Assembly (NCBI RefSeq): GCF_011075055.1
Contig: NC_058155.1
Coordinates: 1,393,501 to 1,457,500 of the forward strand
Length of the DNA stretch: 64,000 bases
Source: Mangifera indica
Taxonomy: Eukaryota > Streptophyta > Magnoliopsida > Sapindales > Anacardiaceae
Direction of reading: 5' to 3'
A program made the translations under genes and the position numbers. The notes beneath the pieces were generated by a model. It made no database searches. It was not told the DNA's origin and worked only from the letters and a program-made list of their open reading frames with translations. This document shows, one piece after another, positions 12,701 to 22,270 of the stretch (position 1 is its first letter; the number at the start of each line of letters is the position of its first letter).

Positions 12701-15700
12701 CAAACTTATTCAAACCTGATTAATCTTAAATAGTGTTTGGCAAAAGCTTTGAGAAGTGATAAGTAATTTACCTGATTATAAAAGATCCTCATTAATTTAC
12801 TAGAAAGACACTTATATCTTATTAGGGCATTTCAAGAATTGTTTTGAGTTCATGAAGTTTCCTATAAAGAAATTTAATAAAATTTCCAGGAAGTCTATTT
12901 CTCCTTACTATTTTCATCTTCTAATCTCATAAAGTTATTTTACATGGAACCACTTTTCTAAAGAATTAACTCTAGTATAATTTTAGTTTGTCTCCCTTGA
13001 GTAAAAAAATACTCCTTGTCAACACTTCTCTGTCCACTTTATTGATTTTCCTGAATTCCACTCCATCAATTTCTTGTACTTACCTAAAGATTTTCAGATC
13101 CAAACCAACAGTTTGGACTTTACATTTGTTCCTTTTGTTGTACTTTGTGATGTTCACTTTCTTTGGCCTTCATAGTGTTTTTTACCGGATGGACAGCATT
13201 TTTTAGGTACTTTGGCATATTACATGCCAAAAATAGGGAAGGACCCAGATCTTGCCTCTTCAAGCACTCAATGGATACACGATAGTTTAGAGCTATCCAC
13301 TATATCAAGGTCGATAAAGTCTGTGGTTGACTCCCTCAATCTCCAATGAGCTTAACAAATCAAACCAGAACATTCCCACAATACTTTTGCTTTCTTTTTT
13401 ATACGAACCTTAGAAGAATCACACCTCAAAAGCTAGCTATTGAGATGGGAGAGTCCAAGGTCATATAAACCCCACACTAGTTGTCTATACTTTCCAATGT
13501 GGGATCCAAGTCTCATACCTTGCACTTGGGATCCTAACATACCATCACGCTCCGCAGCAACGGCGCCCACGCGGACTGGTTGTGCGCTAGCTCCTTGCTA
13601 GCCCCAGGCGAACACTGCAATGTCAGCGTCACCACCCGCGCCGCACGATTGCAACTGGGAGATATGGTGGTGGCTCTGATACCAAATGATACGAATCTTA
13701 GAAGAACCACACCTCAAAAGCTAACTATTGAGATGGGAGAGCCCAAGGCTATATAAACCCCACACTAGTTGCCTATACTTTCCAATATAGGATTCAAGTC
13801 CCATACCTTGCACTTGGGATCCTAAAACTTTTCCAGCCTAAAAGCCATTATCCCTTCAATAAAGTTAGAATAGCAGGAGGAAAGCAATACCCAATTATAC
13901 ATTTCCTTATTTAAATGATATCATTGCTTTCCATATTAGCTCAGTGGGCTTAAAGACTGCGTTACCAAAATCATCAAGCAAGTCATACTACAATTACCCA
14001 TAAAATACAATCAAAGTCAATCTTCAACAGGAAGCAATCTAATTCTAGAATCTGTCTCAAACTCAATGAAAGAAAAAAAACCTTCATTTCAATTCAAAAT
14101 TCTTGGTTCAACTTTGGCCTCATTATTCACTCAATACAGTCATCATAGTTTCAAATTTTTTCACAAAGCAACCTTATCTTTACTTCATATAAGTTTATTT
14201 ACTTGATTTGTCCTCTAGGTATGACATATAGGTCATATTTAAATCCCATGACTAAGAACTCTCATTTACAGTGTCTTTCACAAAAATATTTCTACATACA
14301 ATGTTATCATGACAACTGCAAAATTATGAAACACTTACGCGACAAGATCCAACATTTTCATTATAATCCATTATGCATCAGCACTGAAGTGCACGGTTAA
14401 ACTTCTATACTAACCAATTGATGTAAACAAAAATCAAAATTCAAAAAAAACAAAGGGGCCAAAATAGAAAAGAAAAAGTCAATTACAACGAAAAGACATA
14501 TAAATTGTCATTTTCATAGTATTTTCAACAGATTTTCCCACTAAAACTCGGATGACTGGATATTCTTTTTTGTTCAATTTCATTTAAAGAAAATTGTTAA
14601 CAAATAAAAAATTTACATAGTTTCATCATTGATTGAACAATCATCAATTTTAGATCTAAATGGAACTTTAACACCACAGACAGCAACATCTCCTAAGTAA
14701 TCTAATTTATTCACTTTTTTATGGTATAACCAAGAACAGTAAAAACCATTTAATTTAAAAAATACACAGAAGGCATCTCTTTTAGGGGTAGGTTTCCATA
14801 AATATCTATAACAAATTCAAGTTTGGATCCTGACAAAATTCTAAAGAAATGAAACTAGTGCGTACTTTTACTCAAAATTCAAGTGAGGACAATGAAGTTT
14901 AGCCTTGCAAAAATTAACGAAATAAACAAATAGGTGATTAGGCTAGTGTCAAAAGGCAAGAACACTATTATGGATCAGCATAAGAGTTCAAGAAAAGAGA
15001 GCAAAATAAAACCACAACATGCAAACAAAATCAGCTACAAGAATAACTTTACAGATAAATGATATTTTTGTTGTAAATCTTGCACCCAAATACTACTTCA
15101 AATAGATAAAAAGTTGTGAAAAGACAAATACTTAAAACAGAGTATCACATACTCCTCGTTTTGGCTGTGAACTGCAATTGTTGGAAACAAAGGACCCTTT
15201 ATCTCCTTGTCCACTGCTCCCACTACAGCCCCATTCTTACTAGCATCAAACAAAGGGACATACAATGAAGAGGATCACTAGAAGAAATCTAAAACATCGT
15301 AGCTAACAAAAGCATAGTTAACTCATCTTTCTTACGTGAAAAAAAATTCCTGAGAAGCATAGTTAATACCACCACCAACAATATCATTAGTCGTAAAGGT
15401 TGGGCCAAAAGTCTCTCCCTTTCCTTGCCCATGATAAAGAAATCCATCATCCCCATGATAACCACAACTGTTGGCTTCCCACCTTCAAAAGGGATAAGTG
15501 ACGCAAAAAAAAGGTCAAAGATATATATCATAACTTCTTTTATAAGAATAGTTCAACATTAATTCAATAGTTCCAAGAAAGAAGTTTAATTAGTTATCCA
15601 AGCTCAATAATGCCAATTAATTTAAAATAAGAATATTTCATAATAACAAATCCATGTTTGTACAACAGCAATAGTGATTAAAAGAATGTACTTTTCCAAT

Positions 15701-18700
15701 TGCAATGCAGTTCATGAATATTCTTGCAAAATAATGGAGCACCACCAACCAGTGTAGCTAAGACTAAAAGCCAAAGATTTTCTTTTTCTTAAATAAGAAA
15801 CAATAACAATCTTGCTAACCACATACTAGGTACATCAAACACATGTAGGTGAGAAATTTCTCTATCAATTATCCAGCCCTTAAAGCAATACAATATCTAT
15901 TCACCAACTGGAGGGGGACTGTTGAAAATTCTAGAAGAATCCCTATTTGTTAGGGATTTAAGATCTTTGTCCCTCTTTATTAAGGATTTAGGATCCTTAA
16001 TTATTAGGTGTAGAATCCTTAATTTTTCTACTGTTAAGGAACATTATGATTGCATTTTCTTATAGTTTTATATTTGCCTTTATTGTTAGGAAATTCTAAT
16101 AAACATTAAGTTTTATATTTGGAATATTTCTTCTTGTTAGGCAATCCTAGTGATTATTAGGGTTCTCCCTCTGTATAGATTAATGGCTACACCAATAAAT
16201 AGAATTTAAACGAGTTATTTATCTCAAAACTTGTTTCACATCGACCCACTGAGGTTTGGCATAAGGAAATCAACACTGTGATTTAATAAATTACAGACTG
16301 CTACTACTGAAAAAGTGTTGTCCCTAACAACTATAAAATAAATGACAAAAATGATTTTGATAGGATTAAAAAAAAGTAAATAATCATTGCAAAGTATTAG
16401 GAAGACACGTTGTAACTTTACAACCTAGATCGACAACCCCAACCCGTCTTTCTCATCGACAAAAGAAAAAAAAATCTACAGTAAGTAAAAATCTCACCCC
16501 TGTAATTTATTTACATAAAATAAACTCTCATGAAAAAACTTCTAGCGACTATGTGCTTTTGTTCCACTTTCTATGAACCATACCAACACAGCATTGCATA
16601 TAAATAGTAGAATTGCTTGAGAGAAGCAATGAAGAACAGGAGGATTTTCCATGAGTTTATTTTTGGAGAGTTTTCATTTTCTATTTGTGATGCAAGTGTA
16701 TGTTTTAAGTTCTCATATTGCTATATTTTGTTTATTTATAAGAAATAAGTGTCTATTTGTGAGAAACCTTCCTTTCTTTGGATATGGGTTAACTATGAGA
16801 ATAGATAAAGACATATATAGAAAACTTAGTTATATGTTTTGGATACTTTCTATGAATATATATGTGTCCAATAATTGCAAATTTAATGAATCTGATCATT
16901 TCAATAGCAAAAAGCATTTTAGTTACATGATTGTGCTTGGTATATGTGATTCAGATGAAAGTATTATGTAGGAGTGTTGAGAAATACAAAATTTTCTCTG
17001 GTTTAGGAAATCGTAGATTGTTACTATTTTGTTAGGGATTTAGTTGTAATTTTATTATTCGGTTTATTTTCCTTTTTTGGTTTCCAATTTTTTGATATAA
17101 AAGTCAATCGAGTTGGTTCCTAGTTTCTATTCTATGTTCTATTATCAATTGTATATAAACTGAGATTATTCCTTAAAAATAATAAGATTAATTTACCATT
17201 CAACTTTTATTATGGTATCAAAGTCCTAGGTTCATTGTTCTTGGACTAGGCCTTTTTTCCCTTGATACGGACTTCTTATGGTGCAATTATTATAAAAAGG
17301 CTAGTCACACAATATACATGTGTTGGAAACTTTACTATAAACATCCCAGGAATGGACAATCAAAGGGGCAGGGACAAGCATACATGACAAATTCTCAAAA
17401 AACAACTGAGGAGAGTCTTCAAGCACATTCAAGAACAGTTGAGTTCAACAAATCAGAGATTGAAAATTTAGGAAGTTTTTTGAAGTCATCAGAAAAACCA
17501 ACATGAACAGGTAGTTGTACTCTGGCTTGCACAGGTATTTCTTTCTCTTCTCATGCACTTGATGCTTTGAATACAACCCACCCAAATCTATGAATAGTTG
17601 ACTCAAGAGCAACCAACCATATGACCTATTTTTTTCATAAATTTGTTTCATATGAACCATGCCCAAGAGATAGGAAAATAACCACTGTTGATGGTTCAAT
17701 AACCACCATTGCTAGTCAAGGAGTTTGTATAAAAATTATCTCACTTTAAGAAATGTAATTCATGAGCTAAGACCGTTTATTAATCTTGTGTCAATCCAAA
17801 AACTCATCAAAGATTCTAATTACAATTTATTTTTCATTCATCTCATTGTGAGTTTCAAGAAAAAGGCACGACAAGGATGATTGGACATGCTAGAGAGATA
17901 AATGGGCTTTACTATCTTGAATAAATTAGTCAGCAGGTTAATCCAAACATTGCTTCATCTTTATCATTTCATGTTGAGTCATCCAAATCCAATAAAGACA
18001 AAATTTGGTTTCATCACCTTTGTCTTGGTAATCCCTCATTTAGTCTTCTCAAAATAATGTTTCATTTATTGTTTAAAGGATTAATTATTGATGATTTTCA
18101 TTGTAATGTTTGTGAACTTGCAAAACATAAGCGAGTTCAATCCTCAATTAGTGATAAAAAAAAAGTCTTTGTCCTTTTACAATTATTCATAGTGACATTT
18201 GAGGGCTTTCACCATTCCTAATATTGTTAAGACTCGATGGTTTTCTTCCTTTATTGGCATTCATACCAGTGTGACATGGTTATTTCTTTTGAAACATAAA
18301 TCTAAAGTAAGCTCAATTTTTCCACTCTTCTACAATATGATCCAAACACAATTCGGTATTGCAATTTAAAATTTTCATTCAAATAATGCAAAAGATTACT
18401 TAAATCAGTCTTTAGCTCTTTATTTTCAGGAAAAGGGTATAATTTATGAGTCTTCATGTGAAAATACACTTCAACAAAATGGAGTTGTTGAAAAGAAAAA
18501 TAGACAACTTCTAGCCATTCCAAGAACATTTTTTATTTCAAAATAATGCTCCAAAACAATTTAATGAAATTGAAACTATTCAGGTAAGCATTAATCCTAA
18601 ATCTGATGAAATTGAAATATTTTATCCAAATAATTTAAATGTTTCAATTGTCATTAGAATAGGTATTAGAACATGCATCAAACATTTCATACACTTAAAC

Positions 18701-20390
18701 CTGACATACAAACACTTGTTCCCTAACCACAAAGCTCTCCTCACCAACCTAAACACAATTCTCATATCTAGGGCACTAGGTGACAAGAATTAGAAAACTA
18801 TCATGAAGGTGGAGATTGAGGCTTTAGAGAAAAACATAACATAGGAATTGGTGAAATTGTTGCGTGGAAAAAAATATAGGGTGGAGATAGGTGTTCATTG
18901 TGAAGAATAAGTTAGATAGTGTACTAGAACAATACAAGGTAAGACTAGTGGCAAAAGGGTACACTTCGGCATATGGAGTACATTATCTTAAAACATTTGC
19001 TCCATGGCTAAGATGAATAATGTACGAGTATTTTGGTCTTTAGCTGCCAATCAGGAATGGACACTACAATAATTTGATGTGAAAAATGCATTCTTACATG
19101 GTAATCTAGAGGAGGAAATTTAAATGGAAGTGTCATCAGGTTCTGAGTCAAAAACAGACAATGATGTAGTATGCATATTGAGAAAAGCCTTGTATAGGTT
19201 GAAGCAATCTCCTAGAGCTTGGTTTAAGAGATTTACTAAAGTCATGTTTAGCATGGGACATAGAAAAAGTCAAGATGATCAATAATTTTTTAACCAATTT
19301 ATTGTCTTATAGCCATAGTTAGTAGATGTTGAACAAAAATTTTGGTCTATATTTGAATGCCAATGAGAGGCTTTTTGGTGATTTTTTTCTACTATGCCTC
19401 TAGCAAACGTTTGAAGGTGGCCACCACTTGTCTCCATCCACCTCTCTTTCCACTAAAATTCCCTCTCCAATCAAAAGCATTGTTTGGGCTTCAGCCAAGA
19501 TATACTAAGAAACAAAGAGAGGACTGGAAAGCCCTACCTATGAATGATCCTACATAAGGCCATCAAGATTCTCATCTCTATTGTTACAATCAAAGATAGA
19601 CTACAAAATTAAAGTATATGGACAAAGGATATCAGCAAAAGCTCAATCAGCTTAGCCAGAACCTTCTCTCTGTTGTGTTCAATAAATGATGAGATAGCAC
19701 TAAACCTCCAGCTGGCCTCCTATGTATCTCTTACAGTAGTAGTTAATCAGCTAACAGTCTATTCACAAACATAAACTGAGGCTCTTCAATACATTTCAAA
19801 TCTTTTATTATTATTTGATTATTCTCTAAAGAAACCTTTAGTAGATCCATCCCTATTAAACTGTCATTGGGAATTAATATTACAAAAGAAACTCCATTCC
19901 AGTTTGCAATTATATGAAACAATGATTGGAATTATACCAAACAATGAAGCGAAATAAATTCTATGATGTTCATAACTGCTTTGTCAAGTTTGCTATCAGA
20001 GTTTTAAGAGACAGTCCAAATAATAAGTTATAGTTACCCGGGTTGTCTGCGCATCTTGAAAGAGTCAATAGTAAAGCCAATTCCAATCTGGCCCTTGGCA
20101 CCAGCGTCCTTTACAAAAATCTCGAAGTAGTAGACAAGGCGCTTAACAGGCGCAGGCTTGTTTGCTTGGATCACGCCGACGTCGTGGCCGTGGAGGTTGA
20201 CGCTGGTATACTTAACCGATAACTTGTCGGGGGAAACCACAAGGAACCCTCCCGAACTGTTGATTGTGTTAAGCTCCGTTGGTGCCTCCTCGTCCTCCTC
20301 CTCAAAACCCATCCAACTTGAAGAAGACCGAGCCTGCTCTAGAAAGAACAAGCCCAGATCTTGATTCTTGCTGCTGCTGTTGCTGCTCAT
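3539..20390 (-). CDS. RANBPM: RanBPM-like protein (SPRY-LisH part), 3' end off the left edge
   Basis: Six exons (20390-20038, 15482-15336, 15239-15153, 11946-11901, 4238-4162, 3701-3539) join in frame into 291 residues without a stop. Residues about 50-211 form a SPRY domain (PTELNTINSSGGFLVVSPDK, HGHDVG, VYYFEIFVKD, LFPTIAVHSQNEE). Residues 238-291 carry a LisH motif (LVRSYLLHYGYEDTL). Domain order and sequence match plant RanBPM homologues, scaffold subunits of the CTLH/GID-type E3 ubiquitin ligase complex; the function is taken from the family. The CTLH/CRA C-terminus is missing because the next exon lies beyond position 1. The start codon at 20388-20390 opens the family-like acidic N-terminus and has no upstream in-frame alternative in the same exon. 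Introns are 4555, 96, 3206, 7662 and 460 bp; the large ones hold transposable elements, yet all junctions are intact, so the gene is probably expressed. Confidence 0.93.
4162..4238 (-). CDS. RANBPM: RanBPM-like exon 5
   Basis: 77 bp, residues 212-237: EYEVQERMKQQMTIEKISLP then QNISYG, the linker between SPRY and LisH. The acceptor follows ATCATCATTAG and the donor is GG|GTAAGTTTT. It is the downstream partner of the 7662-bp intron 4. Confidence 0.93.
4239..7610. other. Intron 4 sequence, nothing identified
   Basis: AT-rich non-coding DNA. Open stretches are short and without family resemblance. Bases 7303-7603 are less AT-rich and carry overlapping open frames on both strands, but I recognise no domain; they may be an unrecognised piece of copia 2 or another insertion. 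Confidence 0.5.
7640..7757. repeat. Tandem repeat, four units of 29-30 bp
   Basis: Units start at 7640, 7669, 7699 and 7728. Each opens with TATCAGATACA or a close variant, followed by a CCCATAGT-like core and an A-rich tail. The fourth unit is the most diverged. It lies just upstream of the recognisable part of copia 2. Confidence 0.7.
7850..11040 (+). mobile_element. Copia 2: decayed Ty1/copia gag-pol in intron 4
   Basis: Order: protease remnant near 7975 (WVVDARA where active copies have a DSGA-type site), GAG-pre-integrase zinc remnant near 8355 (CESCILVKRSH), integrase about 8440-9180 with an open 133-codon part (YIINQSPSKVHQFRNSLNVH), a repeat-bearing linker, RT from 9643 (WNVAKQHENKKIVKYKTDGS), and an RT active site with a stop and VSD in place of YVDD near 10210. 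RNase H remnants reach 11000 and a polypurine tract AAGAGGGAGC lies near 11030. Stops and frameshifts throughout; dead. It is antisense to the host gene. Confidence 0.85.
9257..9382 (+). repeat. In-frame 42-bp triplication inside copia 2
   Basis: Three units start at 9257, 9299 and 9341, exactly 42 bp (14 codons) apart. Each begins GGGATTGAAC and encodes a Pro-rich unit like GIEPTPKPPKTIST. It falls in the linker between integrase and reverse transcriptase. Confidence 0.8.
11041..11250 (+). repeat. 3' LTR of copia 2 (right end approximate)
   Basis: It starts after the AAGAGGGAGC polypurine tract. The last part, with CTCTTTGAATAATAAAATGG, resembles the end of R in copia LTRs. No 5' partner is visible. 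Confidence 0.5.
11251..11900. other. Intron 4 sequence next to its donor, nothing identified
   Basis: Bases 11280-11580 are GC-richer than the surroundings, with a 61-codon open stretch without recognisable domains. The rest is AT-rich intron. Confidence 0.45.
11901..11946 (-). CDS. RANBPM: RanBPM-like micro-exon 4
   Basis: 46 bp, residues 196-211: the last base of Glu196, then VHINFGQKKFAFDLK, the C-terminal SPRY strand. The acceptor is CCTGCAG|G. The donor reads AAG|GCAAGT, a strong consensus except for GC in place of GT. Reading through it would break the family alignment, whereas splicing here joins exactly to exon 5 (EYEVQERMKQQ). Confidence 0.9.
11947..13393. other. Intron 3 sequence, nothing identified
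   Basis: AT-rich non-coding sequence between exon 4 and the TRIM-like element. No ORF or repeat with recognisable identity. Confidence 0.5.
13399..13827 (-). mobile_element. TRIM-like miniature LTR retrotransposon with 5-bp TSD
   Basis: Two direct repeats of 141 bp (13399-13539 and 13687-13827), about 9 percent different and mostly by transitions, flank a GC-rich 147-bp core with no coding capacity. Read on the minus strand, the right repeat ends in CA. Two bases further is TGGTATCAGAGCC, the primer site complementary to the 3' end of initiator tRNA-Met, at about 13672-13684. The left repeat starts TGTTAGGATCC on the minus strand. The target duplication CTTTT is at 13394-13398 and 13828-13832. 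Total 429 bp, in the range of terminal-repeat retrotransposons in miniature. It is in the same orientation as the host gene, inside intron 3. I see no 5S rRNA motif, so it does not look like Cassandra. Confidence 0.9.
13833..15152. other. Intron 3 sequence, nothing identified
   Basis: AT-rich, non-coding, no recognised repeat between the TRIM and exon 3. Confidence 0.5.
15153..15239 (-). CDS. RANBPM: RanBPM-like exon 3
   Basis: 87 bp, residues 167-196: KNGAVVGAVDKEIKG followed by PLFPTIAVHSQNE, the conserved late SPRY strand. The acceptor follows GATGCTAG and the donor is GA|GTATGTGA. It is separated from exon 2 by the only short upstream intron (96 bp). Confidence 0.94.
15336..15482 (-). 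CDS. RANBPM: RanBPM-like exon 2
   Basis: 147 bp, residues 118-167. It begins with one base completing Gly118, then WEANSCGYHGDDGFLYHGQG and GGGINYASQEFFF, the centre of the SPRY domain. The acceptor follows CCCTTTTGAAG and the donor is AC|GTAAGA. Entry and exit phases match exons 1 and 3. Confidence 0.95.
15911..16240 (+). repeat. Copia 3'-end remnant: polypurine tract and LTR
   Basis: The polypurine tract GAGGGGGAC at 15911-15919 is followed by TGTTGAAAATTC at 15920. Before it a short frame reads like a copia C-terminal end (NIYSPTGGG). The LTR runs to about 16240 (CTTGTTTCACA). The remaining body of that element is missing. It is unlike the LTR at 16975. Confidence 0.65.
16241..16974. other. 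Intron 1 sequence, no supported gene
   Basis: AT-rich. A 106-codon open stretch at 16651-16971 is rich in Phe, Ile and Ser, as expected from random AT-rich DNA, and shows no domain. Confidence 0.5.
16975..17211 (+). repeat. 5' LTR of copia 3 and primer site
   Basis: It starts TGTTGAGAAATAC at 16975. Directly after it TGGTATCAAAGTCC at 17213-17226 is a slightly decayed tRNA-iMet primer site (consensus TGGTATCAGAGC), so this is a 5' LTR. The exact last LTR base is uncertain by about 15 bp. Confidence 0.75.
17213..19305 (+). mobile_element. Copia 3: truncated Ty1/copia in intron 1
   Basis: After the primer site most of gag is lost; a zinc-knuckle-like piece (MCWKLYYKHPRNGQ) is near 17318. The protease remnant near 17590-17720 reads VDSRATNHMTYFFHKF (DSGA-type site with Gly to Arg). 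GAG-pre-integrase is at 17870-18140 (IWFHHLCLGNPS, CNVCELAKHKR). Integrase remnants reach about 18530. RT fragments run 18900-19280 (KVRLVAKGYTSAYG, RLKQSPRAWFKRF). The copy ends before the RT active site and has no RNase H or 3' LTR. Internal deletions and stops make it inactive. It is antisense to the host gene. Confidence 0.85.
19580..19756 (-). repeat. Possible copia LTR remnant on the minus strand
   Basis: The minus strand starts TGTTAGCTGATTAAC at 19756 and contains TTATTGAACACAACAGAGAG, which resembles the R/U5 part of copia LTRs. There is no polypurine tract, primer site or second copy; weak call. Confidence 0.3.
20038..20390 (-). CDS. RANBPM: RanBPM-like exon 1
   Basis: Codes residues 1-117 plus two bases of codon 118. 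It has a Ser/Asn-rich start (a short CTG/TTG-type trinucleotide run on the plus strand, about 20370-20390), an acidic stretch EEEDEEAPTELN, then the first half of SPRY ending at KMRRQPG. The donor is GG|GTAACT at 20037-20032. The exon has a normal GC content and stands out from the AT-rich flanks. Confidence 0.95.
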
Positions 20391-20610
20391 TATTTCAATT
20401 AATGCAAAACCCTAGAATTCTTTCAAACAGTCATGCTTCAATTTTCCAGATTAATTACTAGAATCAGTAATAGCCAATTCGAACGGTTAGAAGGGATAAA
20501 AAATTATTAATAATACTATTCTCAGGAAAGTGGCAAAACACGGCAAGTATCTTTATTCAAGACTTTTCCTCCCAAAAAAATTTTGGGAAATTAATTAGAT
20601 AGGAAATTAA
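20391..20610 (-). promoter_or_regulatory. 5' flank / promoter of the RanBPM-like gene
   Basis: Unique sequence between the start codon and the MITE at 20611. It must hold at least the 5' UTR and probably the core promoter. An AT-rich TATTATTAATAA-like stretch lies near 20500-20515 on the minus strand, but no convincing TATA box or initiator can be fixed by eye. Confidence 0.4.
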
Positions 20611-21421
20611 AGGGAAAAGGACAATTTCCCATCCAAATTTTAGTTGAAATTCAAATTATATTTACGAGAGATGAAAAACCTAAATATCTACTTATAAGTT
20701 AACTACAGTCTAAATTTTCAGTTAGAAATAAAGTTAAAATCATTATTTTACCTATAAACTTTAAAATCTAAAAAATTCAATCATTTCTTCCTTTAGTGTA
20801 GAAAACTCACATTTACCCTTATAATTAAACTTTGAAAAATTCACTTTATCTCTTTTTTAGATTTTATCTTTAGTGGCTTAGAGAACTAACCGACGATTGG
20901 AAAGAAACGAAGGTCAAGGACTACCCTTTGTCGTCCATATGTGCAAAAAGAGATGAAGGATGACCTTCATCATCCTTAGTCATTGCATTTGGATGAACGC
21001 GATGAAGGACGAAGAAGGGTTGTCCTTCTTCTATTTTTGTCGATCTGAACAATGTTTCATCATTCAGATAGATCTAGATTATGAACTTTGTCGTCTTTCA
21101 TTATCGGATCTGGAAGACGGGTGAAAAGTGTTGGTCGTCGGTTGGAATAATAGTGGCTGAAGAAGGAAACAAATCCTAAAAGTGAAATCTAAACTTTCCA
21201 AACTTTGAGAATTGGTTGAAGTGTTAGTTTATAAATTCTAAGGGGGAAATGATATAAATTTCAAAGTTTTATAGTTTATGGATAAAATGACAATTTTACC
21301 CCTACTTCTAGTTGAAAATTTGGATGACAGTTAGTTCATGGGTAGATGTTTGAGTTTTCATCTTCGTGGGTATAATTTTGAGATTAGGCTAAAATTTGGG
21401 TGAGATATAGCCCTTTTCCCT
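20611..21421. mobile_element. Long-TIR MITE (811 bp) upstream of the RanBPM-like gene
   Basis: The left end AGGGAAAAGGACAATTTCCC and the right end (inverted: AGGGAAAAGGGCTATATCTC) open imperfect inverted arms. The arms can be followed for roughly 270-290 bp, up to an ACCGACG core boundary on each side (near 20895 and 21140). TAA at 20608-20610 and 21422-21424 could be a 3-bp target duplication, as made by PIF/Harbinger-type elements. The centre, rich in GATGAAGG and GTCGTC words, has no coding capacity. The superfamily is inferred from the TSD alone. Confidence 0.75.
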
Positions 21422-21424
21422 TAA

Positions 21425-22270
21425 AGTAATTGGCCAAAACAATAGGGGTCTAAGCAGAATTGCCTCAAAACTTAAAAATTACACAAAAATGCCCTATTTA
21501 GCTACAATGGCCAAAATGCCCTTATATATAAACCAAAAATAATTCATATTCCTACCCAAATTTCCATGGATTCACGGTTCAAATTCAAAGAATTTCACAG
21601 ATCTCCCATGGGTCTCCCACGTCTCAACATATGTTCATCTTCTTCAGATTTTTGTCGAATTTTTCAAGTTTTCTAATGACAAAAAATGGCAAAGAAGGTT
21701 AATACATCATTTATACTCTTGTTTGAATCAATTTATTGTTAAAATTATTACAAATTTGATGAAGATTTTGAGCATAAATATTTAGGGTTTTGATTTTAAA
21801 CAATTCATAACATGTCTTGATTCTTGGTTGTTTTAGTTAAATTTTTTAGGGCTATTGTGTTGCAAAATGTGTAGATTTAATTTGTATTAAAATTGGAGGT
21901 TGAAATGACCCTTTTTTACATAAAAATGAGTTGGTTTGACCAGAGATCTTACTTGGGGGACCCCTAGATTCTCCGAGGTGAATTAAATCTCCCCCGGGTT
22001 GGAACGATGACTCATGGGATGGGGGGAAATTTAATTTTTCAAATAGTTAGAACCTAGGGGAGGCGGGGGAAACCCCCTCATGGGGGGAGGGGGGGGGGGT
22101 GGGGAGAGAAGGTAATTGTATAGTAACCCAAGGGTGATCCATGGAACATGAGAAATATAAGGGTTAGGGGGAATTTACTTTTTTAAAACTATAGGGCATG
22201 TGGGAGATTAGAAAATTCATAGGGGGCAAAGGAAAATTATAGGACCTATGTGAGAGTAAAAAAATATAAG
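21425..22270. other. Unassigned region with a G-rich patch
   Basis: It begins with a stretch of CAAAAATGCCC-like words common in ends of plant DNA transposons. Bases 21954-22110 are dense in G and C runs, including an almost pure G tract at 22082-22104. I see no supported ORF. It might be the 5' part of the DUF1985/Ulp1 element downstream, which I cannot prove. Confidence 0.4.

Noticed and set aside
13668..13690. tRNA gene fragment (GCTCTGATACCA)
   Set aside because: Only the 12-13 nt of the tRNA-iMet 3' end are present and they sit next to an LTR: primer site, not a tRNA gene.
16651..16971. 106-codon open frame on the plus strand
   Set aside because: Composition is that of random AT-rich DNA, no domain, no splice or codon bias sign; lies in intron 1.
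15920..17211. LTRs at 15920 and 16975 as the two ends of one element
   Set aside because: Apart from the common TGTTGA start the sequences differ, and the order (3' LTR with polypurine tract before a 5' LTR with primer site) is that of two elements.
20158..20461. Open frames on the plus strand over RanBPM exon 1
   Set aside because: Antisense shadows of the real exon; the Cys-rich run is the reverse of the Ser/Gln-type repeat.
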